A DNA stretch of 50,143 nucleotides from DATEPR01 sp036503065 (GTDB taxonomy: Bacteria; Actinomycetota; Actinomycetes; Mycobacteriales; Pseudonocardiaceae), in NCBI GenBank assembly GCA_036503065.1, contig DASXXM010000114.1, positions 1-50,143 of the forward strand. The letters are read 5' to 3'. This document shows positions 16,609 to 26,200 of the stretch, piece after piece. Numbering within the stretch: position 1 is the first letter of the stretch; each line of letters begins with the position of its first letter. The notes under the pieces were generated by a model. That model had not been told where the DNA came from and did not search any database. It worked only from the letters and a program-made list of their open reading frames with translations. The position numbers and the translations under genes are program-made.

Positions 16609-19491
16609 GTGGTAGGACCTGTCCACTCGGCCGAGTTAGCGGCCACGACGTCGTATCGGGGCTTCCGGTTGGGCCAGCCGTCGCTCGGCGATCGCCGAAA
16701 CGGTCTGGTCGGACGGAGAACCGAACTCGCCGAGTTAATCGATTTCCTGGGCCGGACCCGATCCGGTAAATTGCTGACCCAAGTCGTTGAGGTTACCGGC
16801 GACGCCGGAATAGGCAAAACGGCCGTACTAAGCGAATTCACCATGACCGCACGGGCCACCGACGCGCTCGTGCTGTCCGGCCGGGCGGAGCGCGGCGCCC
16901 AGTCGACACCGTTCAGCCTGTTCGCCGACTGCTTCCATGACCACGACGACCTGCGGCAGGCCGTGCTGGCCGCCCGCCAACTCGACGACGACGGGGCCGC
17001 GATCCGGCAGGCGATGGAACAGCTCGCGGGCACCAGGCTCGTGGTGGTCCTGGACGACCTACACGCCGGCGACAACGCCTCGACGAGCCTGCTGGCCGGC
17101 ATGCTGCGGCGGCCGTTGCGGGCGAACGTGCTGTTCGTGCTCGGCTACCGCGACCGCCAGGCGTGCAGCGGGCTCCGCCCGGCCGTCGCCAACCGCGACC
17201 AGCAGGTGGCCGCGGCCCGCATCCGGCTGGCACCACTGACCGAGACTGATGTCGATGAGCTACTCGCCGGCCAGCACACCGCGAGCTGGCGGCGACGGAT
17301 CTATCGGGACAGCGGCGGCAACCCTGCCTACCTGCACGGCCTGATCGCGGAGCGCCCCGCGTTCTCCCCGTACCTGGACCCGGCCGGCGCGGACGAGGGC
17401 GCCCGCGCCGGCGACTACGCGGTGTTCCTGGCGGAGCTGGAAGGGACGAGTCCGCTGGTGCGCGACGTGGCACACGCGGCTGCCGTGGTGGGCAACGACT
17501 TCGAGGCCGAGTTGGTCGCGCGGATGCTGGACCGGCCGGCGTCGGTGGTGCTCGGCGCGATCGGCGAGCTGATCAGCCGGGATCTGGTGTATCCGGTGGT
17601 GCGCGGCCAGTACTTCGCGTTCCGGCATCCGGTGCTGCGCAGGGCGATCTACAGCGGCACCGAGCTGAGCAGGCGGGTCCAGTTGCACATCAGCGCCGAC
17701 GGCGTGCTGCGCGACCGTGGTGTGTCCGCGATCGAACGTGCCCCGCACGTCGAGCAGTGGGCCAAGTACGGCGACCTGGAGGCTGTGGAGGTCCTCGGCA
17801 CGGCAGGCCAGACAATCACGTTGACCGAACCGAACACGGCGGCGGCGTGGCTGAAGACGGCGTTGCGGGTACTCCCCCGCCACCCCGACCATCGGGAAAA
17901 ACGCGGTCGGCTGCTGGTGCGGCTGGCCAAGGCCCGTGGCGCGTCAGGTCACCTGCGGGAATGCCGTGACCTGGCGCACGAGGCGTTGCGCATCCTGCCC
18001 AAGCAGCCGACAACGATCCACGCGAAGGTAGTCGCGTTCACCGCCATGGTGCAGCGCATGCTGGGTACCTACGCGGAAACCGACGCGATGCTCCGCGCCG
18101 AGGTGACGGCGTTGGGTGACGACGACTCCCAGTCCTGCGCCCTGCTGAAGTTCGAGATCGCCGCCGGCGAACTGTCCAACGACGACCCAACCGGCTGCTG
18201 CGACTGGGCCCGACAGGCACTGACGATCGCGGTAGCGCACAATTTGCGTTCGCTACAAGCAGCCTGCCACGGCCTGATGGCCATGGCATACGCCACCTCA
18301 GGCGACACGACGACAGCGGCGCGCCACTTGGATCAGTCCGCCACGCTCCTGGATGGCATGCTCGACGCCCAGTTCGCGCTGTCCACGGATGCGGTGGTGT
18401 GGACCGGCTGGAGCGAGGTCCTGCTCGAAAGGTGGGACGACGCCCAGCGACACTTCGAAAAGGCGGTCGACTTCGCCACCCGCAGCGGCCACCGCCTGGC
18501 GTTGCCACACCTGCTGGTAGGCCAGATGTTCACGCTACGCAACCGAGGCCTGCTGGCGGAGACGCACACCGCCACCGAGCACGCGATCTACCTGGCTCAG
18601 GAGTCCGGCAGCCCGGACCACGTGGTCACGGCGTACTCCATGCAGGCATGGACCGACACCATGATGGGCCGCTTCGACGATGCGTTGGAGAAGGACGCGA
18701 TCGCTACCTGCCACGCAAGGGACTCGGCTCACGGCTGGTGCGAAACGATGGCCCTGCGCATGCTTGCCGAGGCAAGACTGCTGGTGGGCGACCAGGAGGG
18801 TTGTATGGCACTGGCCGCCACGATAGGCGGCCCCAACCTGGAAGCGGCAGACGTGTGCTCCAGGGTCGCCTGGTACGAGCTGCTTACCAGAGCGGAGTTG
18901 GCCGCGGGAAGGGTCGACGAGGCGGCCAAATGGGCAGAGTCGGCGACCGTGGCGGCTGTACTTCTGGGCCAACCCGGGCGGACCGCGCTGGCCCATCTGG
19001 CCGAGGCACAGGTGTTGCTGGCCCAGGATCCCGAGGAGGCGTTGAGTTCAGCGCAGTGGGCGGTGACCGGCTTGGAGAACGCCGGCATGGCGATGGACGC
19101 ACTGCGCGCTCGTGTGGTGCTGGGCGTTGCGCTGTGGCACCAGAACCGGTTGGACGATTCCGCGCGGCAGCTCAAGCTGGCGCAGCAGGCGTTCGAGCAA
19201 CTAGGTGCCACGACATTGGCGAGGATGGCTCGGACCGACCGTCGTCGGTTGGCGGCCCGGGCCCCGCGCGACAAGACAACGTGTTTGACCGGCCGGGAAC
19301 GACAGGTCGCCAATCTGGTACAGGAAGGGTTGACGAATCGGCAGATCGCCAGACGGCTGAACATTGCTGAGAAGACTGTGGAGATGCATCTGTCCAAGGT
19401 CTTTGCGAAGCTTGGTGTATCGAGTCGGGCTGCTGTTGCGACGTATGTCACGCAGGAGCATTCGGCGCCTGTCGGCCACGGGCCTCTCTAG
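16609..19491 (+). CDS. LAL-family (large ATP-binding LuxR) transcriptional regulator
   Basis: A 960-aa regulator. The Walker A motif GDAGIGKT (near 64) and a Walker B-like LVVVLDDLHAGD (near 145) mark an N-terminal AAA/NACHT-type ATPase. A long alpha-helical, TPR-like middle region follows, and the last ~70 residues form a LuxR helix-turn-helix (LTGREREVANLV-type start, then EGLTNRQIARRLNIAEKTVE). LAL regulators commonly activate polyketide and peptide clusters in actinomycetes. I use GTG 16609 because GAGGGGG lies 6 bp upstream; ATG 16513 and GTG 16585 are in frame but have poorer sites. It is divergent from the diiron/MFS operon and converges on the assembly-line operon, so it is a likely second regulator beside the SARP. 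Confidence 0.9.
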   Translation: MVGPVHSAELAATTSYRGFRLGQPSLGDRRNGLVGRRTELAELIDFLGRTRSGKLLTQVVEVTGDAGIGKTAVLSEFTMTARATDALVLSGRAERGAQSTPFSLFADCFHDHDDLRQAVLAARQLDDDGAAIRQAMEQLAGTRLVVVLDDLHAGDNASTSLLAGMLRRPLRANVLFVLGYRDRQACSGLRPAVANRDQQVAAARIRLAPLTETDVDELLAGQHTASWRRRIYRDSGGNPAYLHGLIAERPAFSPYLDPAGADEGARAGDYAVFLAELEGTSPLVRDVAHAAAVVGNDFEAELVARMLDRPASVVLGAIGELISRDLVYPVVRGQYFAFRHPVLRRAIYSGTELSRRVQLHISADGVLRDRGVSAIERAPHVEQWAKYGDLEAVEVLGTAGQTITLTEPNTAAAWLKTALRVLPRHPDHREKRGRLLVRLAKARGASGHLRECRDLAHEALRILPKQPTTIHAKVVAFTAMVQRMLGTYAETDAMLRAEVTALGDDDSQSCALLKFEIAAGELSNDDPTGCCDWARQALTIAVAHNLRSLQAACHGLMAMAYATSGDTTTAARHLDQSATLLDGMLDAQFALSTDAVVWTGWSEVLLERWDDAQRHFEKAVDFATRSGHRLALPHLLVGQMFTLRNRGLLAETHTATEHAIYLAQESGSPDHVVTAYSMQAWTDTMMGRFDDALEKDAIATCHARDSAHGWCETMALRMLAEARLLVGDQEGCMALAATIGGPNLEAADVCSRVAWYELLTRAELAAGRVDEAAKWAESATVAAVLLGQPGRTALAHLAEAQVLLAQDPEEALSSAQWAVTGLENAGMAMDALRARVVLGVALWHQNRLDDSARQLKLAQQAFEQLGATTLARMARTDRRRLAARAPRDKTTCLTGRERQVANLVQEGLTNRQIARRLNIAEKTVEMHLSKVFAKLGVSSRAAVATYVTQEHSAPVGHGPL

Positions 19492-19503
19492 CGGTCTGCA
19501 TCA

Positions 19504-19542
19504 CCCCGATGCCGCGTTGTGGGTAACAATGGGGCATCGGGG
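19504..19542. terminator. Bidirectional terminator hairpin between convergent genes
   Basis: CCCCGATGCC (19504-19513) and GGCATCGGGG (19533-19542) form a perfect 10-bp GC-rich stem with a 19-nt loop that can itself pair (TTGT with ACAA). It lies 12 bp after the LuxR stop and before the convergent end of the carboxyltransferase gene, so it can stop both transcripts. There is no T-run, as is common in actinomycete terminators. Confidence 0.7.
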
Positions 19543-19607
19543 AAAGCAGGGCGAAAAGCGGCGGGTGTCACATCACCCCGACAGGTGAATGTTCACACCT
19601 AACAACG

Positions 19608-21194
19608 TCATAACGGAATATTGCTGTGCTTCTTGGCAGGAGGCACAACCCGCTTGTTCCGCAAAGCACGAAACGCCTTCACCACAGCGACCCGAGTCTC
19701 CGCGGGCTCAATCACATCATCCACACACCCACGTTCAGCAGCAGCATAAGGACTGGTCAACACCTGCTGATACCGCGAAGTCAATTCCCGCCCCAAAGCG
19801 ACCCGATCATCGGCCAACGACAACTCCCTATGAAACAACATGTCCACTCCACCCCGAGCCCCCATCACCCCGATCTCCGCGGTGGGCCAAGCAAAACAGA
19901 TATCCGACCCCAACTCCTTGGATCCCATCACAGCGTAACCACCGCCAAACGCCTTACGCGTGATCACAGTGACCATGGGCACAGTGGACTCAATATAAGC
20001 AAACCCAAGCTTAGCGCCACGCCGAATGATCCCACCATGCTCCTGCACCGTCCCCGGCAGAAACCCAGGCACATCAACAAGAGTCAAGATAGGCAACCCA
20101 AACGCATCACAGAACCGAACGAACCGAGCCGCCTTCTCAGCCGCATCGATATCCAACGACCCAGCCAGATGCAACGGCTGATTGGCGACGACACCAACAG
20201 TACCGCCATCGATCCGAGCAAACGCACACAGGATATTCCGAGCGAACGCTGAATGAACCTCCAACATCTCACCGTCATCAACCAGCCGCGAGATCACCTC
20301 GCGCATGTCGTACCCATGCTCAGGCGCATCCGGAATCAAAACATCCAATTCGCGATCCCGCGAAGTAACCGACATGTCCACATCAACCGGATAACGCGGC
20401 GGCTCGTCCAGATTATTGCTGGGCAAGTAGGACAACAAATCCTTCACATAATAAATGGCTTCCTGCTCATCGGAGCCCATGTAATGAGCACTGCCAGTAC
20501 GAGTGGCATGCACCCGAGCCCCACCAAGCTCCTCAATCCCGACCGACTCACCAGTAACAGCTCGAATAACATCCGGCCCAGTTACGAACATATGCGAAGT
20601 ACGGTCCACCATGACGACAAAATCCGTGGCGGCCGGCGTATAGACAGCCCCACCAGCACACACTCCCATGATCATAGAGATCTGAGGAATCACGCCAGAA
20701 GCTGTCACGACACGCCGAGCGACCTGGCCATAAGCAGCCAGTGCCAACACACCTTCCTGAATCCGCGCCCCACTGGAGTCGTTCATACTGATCACCGGAC
20801 AACCAGTACGCATGGCGATATCCAGGATCTTTCCAACCTTCATCCCGAACACCTCGCCGACACTACCAGTGAACGAAGTGACGTCCTGGGCATAGACACA
20901 CACCTGACGGCCATCAACCGTACCGAACCCAGTCACCACACCATCACCGGCCGGCCGCTGAGCATCGATACCAAAGTTGGCCGACCGATGCCGCACCAAC
21001 GGATCGATCTCCACAAACGAACCGGCATCCAACAGCAGATCGATACGTTCACGAGCAGTGAACTTACCCAGCACATGCTGACGACGAGCGGCCCGCGGCG
21101 AGCCGGGCAACCGAGATTCCGCCCGACGACGACGAAACTCGGCAAGCCGCCCGGCCGTACTGTCATCAGGCGTCGGAACGAGCTCCGCGCTCAC
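19608..21194 (-). CDS. Acyl-CoA carboxylase carboxyltransferase (beta) subunit
   Basis: A 528-aa carboxyltransferase of the PccB/AccB type, which passes the carboxyl group from biotin to an acyl-CoA and so makes malonyl-type extender units. Visible features are the N-terminal half with FTARERIDLLLDAGSF, the oxyanion-hole region SGARIQEGV, and the C-terminal half with FGGGYAVMGSKELGSD. In Streptomyces PccB, Asp422 controls acyl-CoA choice; the matching position here is Ala421, so the substrate may be unusual. The start is GTG 21194, overlapping the FMN reductase stop by 4 bp. It is last in the assembly-line operon. Codons ending in T (CGT, GAT, GGT, TTT) are much commoner than in neighbours, suggesting different ancestry. 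No biotin carboxylase gene is in the window. Confidence 0.88.
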   Translation of the reverse strand: MSAELVPTPDDSTAGRLAEFRRRRAESRLPGSPRAARRQHVLGKFTARERIDLLLDAGSFVEIDPLVRHRSANFGIDAQRPAGDGVVTGFGTVDGRQVCVYAQDVTSFTGSVGEVFGMKVGKILDIAMRTGCPVISMNDSSGARIQEGVLALAAYGQVARRVVTASGVIPQISMIMGVCAGGAVYTPAATDFVVMVDRTSHMFVTGPDVIRAVTGESVGIEELGGARVHATRTGSAHYMGSDEQEAIYYVKDLLSYLPSNNLDEPPRYPVDVDMSVTSRDRELDVLIPDAPEHGYDMREVISRLVDDGEMLEVHSAFARNILCAFARIDGGTVGVVANQPLHLAGSLDIDAAEKAARFVRFCDAFGLPILTLVDVPGFLPGTVQEHGGIIRRGAKLGFAYIESTVPMVTVITRKAFGGGYAVMGSKELGSDICFAWPTAEIGVMGARGGVDMLFHRELSLADDRVALGRELTSRYQQVLTSPYAAAERGCVDDVIEPAETRVAVVKAFRALRNKRVVPPAKKHSNIPL

Positions 21195-21745
21195 CGAGAC
21201 ACAACCTGAGACGAATACAGCCGAGCGAACGAGGTCACCTGACGCCCCATAATGGACAACTGATCGGCATACTGGGCGGAAGGAGCAGAAGTAACGAGAG
21301 TAACACCAAGCGGAGTAGGCCAACCACGCAACGCATGCACGATAGACCGCAGCCCACACAAAGTCGTCCCACCGGACTGAGCACCGGCCGACGTCACAAT
21401 GCAGCCAACAGCCCGCCCATCCAGATAGGGCCGCCGATCAGACCGCAGATCCTCCAGATAGTCCAACGCGTTCTTGACCAGAGCCGACACCCCACCGTGA
21501 TAGCTGGGGCTGGCCACGACCACCCCATCGGCCCGCACGATGGCATCCAACAACTCCACCGCGGCAGCGCAACGCGCGGCGACGTGGGGCTGGAACAGGG
21601 GCAGCCGGCTGAGAAACGCACCATCGAACACCTGGGTCGACGCGCCGGCCGATGAAGCGGCCAGCATGGTCGCGGCCAGTGCCCGCTCCGTCGTCGAGCC
21701 CGACCGTCCCGTGCCGCCGACGCCGACCACCAAAGGTCGTTCCAC
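21191..21745 (-). CDS. NAD(P)H-dependent FMN reductase
   Basis: A 184-aa flavodoxin-like reductase. The N-terminal loop GVGGTGRSGSTTERAL is the FMN phosphate-binding site, and PSYHGGVSALVKNALDYLEDL is the conserved central motif of the family. It should use NAD(P)H to make free reduced FMN. Within this operon the obvious user is the luciferase-like monooxygenase embedded in the glycine A domain, which needs reduced FMN supplied from outside. It is coupled on both sides: 1 bp after MbtH and a 4-bp overlap with the carboxyltransferase. Its 3' part shares that gene's T-rich third codon positions. Confidence 0.85.
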   Translation of the reverse strand: MERPLVVGVGGTGRSGSTTERALAATMLAASSAGASTQVFDGAFLSRLPLFQPHVAARCAAAVELLDAIVRADGVVVASPSYHGGVSALVKNALDYLEDLRSDRRPYLDGRAVGCIVTSAGAQSGGTTLCGLRSIVHALRGWPTPLGVTLVTSAPSAQYADQLSIMGRQVTSFARLYSSQVVSR

Positions 21746-21746
21746 G

Positions 21747-21953
21747 TCAGTCGGCCGTGCGCAGGCTCAGTGGTCGCATGTCCGTCCACGTCCGAGCGAT
21801 GTGGTCCAGGCAATCCGCTTTGGTGCCGGCGAAACCCTCGTGCCGCCAGCCGGCCGGTAGCGGAATCTCGTCCTCCCAGATGGAGAACTGTTCCTCGTGG
21901 TTCACGACGACCAGGTAGCCGATGCCGGGTTCCGCGTCTGTCGGATCAGTCAT
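21747..21953 (-). CDS. MbtH-like protein
   Basis: A 68-aa MbtH-family chaperone with the hallmark residues: VVNHEEQFSIWEDEIPLPAGW, G, then CLDHIARTWTDMRPLSLR. Such proteins bind NRPS adenylation domains and are often needed for their folding or activity. It lies between the amidohydrolase (12-bp gap) and the FMN reductase (1-bp gap) in the operon encoding three A domains, so it probably serves one or more of those. Confidence 0.96.
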   Translation of the reverse strand: MTDPTDAEPGIGYLVVVNHEEQFSIWEDEIPLPAGWRHEGFAGTKADCLDHIARTWTDMRPLSLRTAD

Positions 21954-21965
21954 GTCCGATACCTC

Positions 21966-23207
21966 TCACTTGCGGGTGTCCTTGACGATCTCGCCGCCCT
22001 TGACGACGAGCACCACACGATCGGGGTTGTCGAACAGTTCCGGCCGCGCCAGCGGGTCGAAGTCGACCGCAATCAGATCCGCGCACTTGCCGATCTCGAT
22101 CGAGCCGATCCGGTCGGCGACCCGCATGATCCGGGCGTTCACCGATGTGGCCGACCTGATCGCCGCCATCGCGCCGATCACCTTCGCCTTCAGGGCGATC
22201 TCGAGGCCGCGCCGGTTCTGGTTGGGGCCGACAAGGTCCGAGCCGGAACCGACCGGCACGCCGGCGGCCCGGGCGGCCAGTAGGCCGTCGACCATCCCCC
22301 GCATCGTGTCGCCCACCCGGTCGCGGACCGCTTCCGGCAGGCCGAGTTGGTCGAAGTTGTCCACCATGAGCTGCGCGATCGCCAGCGTCGGCACCATGCT
22401 GACGTGCCGTTCGGCCATCATCGCGGCGGTTTCCTCGTCGATGCCGGTGCCGTGCTCCACACACTCGACACCGCCCCGGATGGCGTTGTGGATGCCGGCC
22501 ACGTTGTGCGCGTGCACCGTGACGTAGGTGTGCCGGGCGTGCGCCTCGGCCACGGCGGCGGCGATCTCATCGACGGTGAACTGGGTGTCGTCCAACGAGT
22601 CCGCGATGGACACGACGCCACCGGTGACCGCCATTTTCAGGAACGTGGCGCCCTGGCGGAAGCACTCCCGCGCGGCCTTGCGGACCTCGTCGCAGCCGTC
22701 GGAGATCCGGCCGACCGCGGTCAGACCGCGCACCCGGAAGTGGAACGTCTCGTCGGGCGGCGCGAACGGCGAGCCGAGGTGGCCGTGGCCGCCGCACTGC
22801 ACCAGCGGCGACGCGGACGCCCAGATCCGCGGGCCGGGGACGAGGCCACGGCCGACAGTGCGCAGCACGCCGTGGTCGATGCCGCCGCAGTCGCGGACCG
22901 CGGTGAAGCCGGCGTCCAGCGTCTGGCGCAGCGTGCGGAAGATGTCCGCGGCCCGCTCCGCGACGGACAGCTCGTTGTGCAGCACGGCGCGCATCTCGCT
23001 GGAGTGTCCGATATGAACGTGCGCGTCGATGAGACCGGGCAGCAACGTCAGGCCGCTGAGGTCCACGACGTCGGCATCGGGTGGGGAGGTTCGGCCGCCG
23101 AGCGCGGTGATCCGGTCGCCGTCGACAAGCACGGAACCCATGGCAACCGGGTCGGCACCGAGCCCGTCGATGAGCGTCGCTCCGGTGAACAGTATGGACA
23201 TGGTCAC
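21966..23207 (-). CDS. Metal-dependent amidohydrolase (imidazolonepropionase/prolidase-like)
   Basis: A 413-aa amidohydrolase-superfamily enzyme. The metal ligands are visible: HxH in LIDAHVHIGH (near 63), a Lys candidate for carbamylation in FLKMAVTGG, His in TVHAHN, His in VEHGTG, and Asp in VGSGSDLVG. The N-terminal FTGATLIDGLG and C-terminal GKCADLIAVD form the flanking beta domain. It should hydrolyse an amide or cyclic amide, possibly removing part of the peptide or opening a ring; the substrate is unknown. The start overlaps the PKS stop by 4 bp (a second ATG lies two codons in), so it is made together with the assembly line and is presumably a dedicated tailoring step. Confidence 0.88.
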   Translation of the reverse strand: MTMSILFTGATLIDGLGADPVAMGSVLVDGDRITALGGRTSPPDADVVDLSGLTLLPGLIDAHVHIGHSSEMRAVLHNELSVAERAADIFRTLRQTLDAGFTAVRDCGGIDHGVLRTVGRGLVPGPRIWASASPLVQCGGHGHLGSPFAPPDETFHFRVRGLTAVGRISDGCDEVRKAARECFRQGATFLKMAVTGGVVSIADSLDDTQFTVDEIAAAVAEAHARHTYVTVHAHNVAGIHNAIRGGVECVEHGTGIDEETAAMMAERHVSMVPTLAIAQLMVDNFDQLGLPEAVRDRVGDTMRGMVDGLLAARAAGVPVGSGSDLVGPNQNRRGLEIALKAKVIGAMAAIRSATSVNARIMRVADRIGSIEIGKCADLIAVDFDPLARPELFDNPDRVVLVVKGGEIVKDTRK

Positions 23208-26200
23208 TCCCCTGCAGGCGGCAGCAGGCCGCCACGGACGAAGAAGCCGAGCATGCGACCGAAGAACACCTGATCAAGAGAAGGCGCCGCAGCGATGTCC
23301 GGCGCGAGCCGGGCGGTCACGTTCGCACAGGACATGGCCGGCATATCCCGGTCCGCCGTGTCACCGAGCATCGCCATCAAAGGCGCCAGCGCGTTGTCGT
23401 CGCCTTCGCGGTCCACCTGCTCGACCAACGTCGAACGCCACTCGTCGAACGGCACGCTGCGCACCGGGTAGCCGAACCGCCTGATCTGCTCGAAGATCTC
23501 GTTCCACGCCAACGGTTTCGGGTCGATCGCGTGGTACGTGCCACCCAACGCGGCCGGCTGCGCGGCCAACGCGACCACGAGCCGGGCGAAGTGATCAACC
23601 GTGCCGACGGACAGCTCATACGAGCGCAGCGGCGCCAGGCCGAGCTGCACGCAGCCCTGGATGACCTTGGTGACGTAGTCCTCGCTGTTGGTGGCGCCGT
23701 TGCGGCTGTCCGACAGCACGCCACCGGCCCGGTAGACGGACACCGGCACGCCCCGCTCCCGCGCGAGGCCGACCAGGCCCTCGGCGACCCACTTGCTCTG
23801 GCTGTACGCGGTGTCGTGGCCGATCGGCGGCGGCAGCGGATCGTTCTCCCTGATCACGTCGCCGCCGTCGATCATCGCGCCGGCCAGCACAGCCAGCGTG
23901 GAGATGTGGTGCACCGGCTTGAGCCGCGTGCGGGTGGCCAGCCGCAGTACTTCCTGGGTGCCGAGCACGTTGGTGGCCTTCAGTGCGCGGTAGGGCCGCA
24001 CGAAGTTGACCCACGCGCCGCAGTGGTAGATCGCGTCGACCCGGCCGGCCAGCTCGTCGAACCCCGGCGAAGACAGCCCCAGCAACGGTTTGGACAGGTC
24101 GCCGACCACAACGCCGAGACGGTCGGTGCCGGTCAGGCCATAGGAATCCAGCTTGCCGCGCACCCGTTCCAATGCCTCTGCCTCGGCAGCGGCCCGCACC
24201 AGGCACAACACCGTGGCCGACGTCTTGGCCAGCAGCTCGGCGCACAGGAACGCGCCCACGAAGCCGGTCGCACCGGTGAGCAACACCGTGCTCGGCGGTG
24301 AGTCGTCCGACAGAGGCAGCCCAGCAGCCGTGATCTCCGCCGGCAGAACCACTTCGTCCTCGAACACCGGTCCGGCCGGACCCGATGACGCCGTGGTCAG
24401 GCCGAGTGCGCGGTCGACCAGCGTGGCCATGTCGGCGACCGTGGACGCCTGCAGCACGTCGCGCGCGGTCAGCTGGGTGGCGCCCATCCGGCGCAGGTCC
24501 CGCGTCACCTGGGTGACCATCAGCGAATGCGCGCCCAGATCGAAGAAGTCCTCATCGATGCCGACCCGGTCGCGCCCGAGCAGATCGCACCAGATCCGAG
24601 CGATCTGCCGCTCCCGCTCGGTACGCGGCGCCGCGAAGTCATCGACAGGTTCGACAGCGACCGGCTCGACCTCCGGCGCCGCACCCACCCGGCCGGCATC
24701 GACCCAGAAACGCTTGCCCTCGAACGGATACCCGGGCAACGGCACCCGGCGAGCGGAATCGTGGAACGCCGTCCAGTCCACCGGGACACCTGCCTGCCAG
24801 AGCCGACCGACCCCGGTGACCAGGTGCGCCAGGTCGGGCAGCGAATCGCGCGGCAAACCCATGGTGGACACGGTGATCGGTGTCGGCGCGAGACCCTGGG
24901 TCGCGGCCAGCGACGTCAACGCCCGGCCTGGACCGACCTCCAGCAGCACCCGCGCCGGCCGGTCGAGCACCGTGCGCACACCGTCGGCGAACCGGACGGG
25001 CTGGCGCAGGTGCCGCGCCCAGTAGCCGGGATCGGTGGCCTCGGCGGGGGTGATCCAGGTGCCGGTCACGCCGGAGACGAACGGGATCCGGGGCGCGGAC
25101 AGGTGCAGCCCCTTGATCTTCACGGTGAAGTCGTCCAGGTGGGGCTCGACCAGCCACGAGTGGCTGGCGACGGGCACGCTCACCTTTCGGCAGTCGATGT
25201 CCTGCGCCCGCAGAGTCGTCAACAGCAAAGCGATGTCCGCGTCCGGCCCGGCCACCACGGTAAGGTCCGGTGCGTTCACTGCGGACACCGACACCCGGTC
25301 GGACAGCATCGGGGCCAGCCGCGCCTCCGGCAGCCGCACGACCAGCATCCGGCCCGGCGGCATGGCCGCGAACAGCTCACCACGGGCCAGGGTGATGTCC
25401 AGGGCGCCGGCCAGGGTGAACACGCCGGCGAGGCAGGCCGCGACGTACTCGCCGAGGCTGTGCCCGATCATCGAGACCGGCCGGATGCCCCACGCCATCA
25501 GCTGTTTGGCCAGCGCGTACTCGATGACGAACAGCGCGGACACGACCCCGGCACCTTGATCGCGGCCCATGGTCGCCGCGCCGCCGGTCAGGCCGCGACC
25601 GGGCAGCGGGGTGAACGCGGCCGGGAACAACAGCCGGCGCAGGTCGAACTCCAGCCGTGGCAGCAACAGTTCCGCGCACCGGTCGACCTCGGCCCGGAAC
25701 ACCGGCTCGGACCGGTAGATGTCCAGGCCCATGTCCGGGTGCTGCATGCCGGCGCCCGGAAACGCGAACACCACGTCGTGATCACCGCCGGACGCGGTCC
25801 TGGTGACCAGCCGCCGTGCTTCGCGCAGCGCCCGCACCGCGTCCTCGCGGTCAGCACAGACCGCGAACCGTCGGACCCCGAACGCGCGCCTGCCTTCCTG
25901 AAGTGTGAAGGCCACATCGGACAGTGCGTCGTCCGTCGAGTCCAGGTGGACGGCGAGCCGTTCGGTCGCCGTGTCCACGGCCGCCCGGCTGCGCCCGGAG
26001 ATCGGTAGCAACTGCCACGCCCGCGCCGGCCCGGTCGGCGCCGGGTCCGGTGCCTGTGCCAGGACCAGATGCGCGTTGGTGCCGCCGACACCGAACGAAC
26101 TGACCCCGGCCCGTCGTGGCCCCGGCCAGTCCGCCACCACACCCGGCACGTGGAACGGCCGGCCGGCGAGCTCGAGTTCCGGGTTGGGCGCGGTGAAGTT

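Noticed and set aside
16200..17102. Upstream extension of the diiron oxygenase frame
   Set aside because: It is antisense to the LuxR regulator; the GTG at 16199 has a proper GGAGG site.
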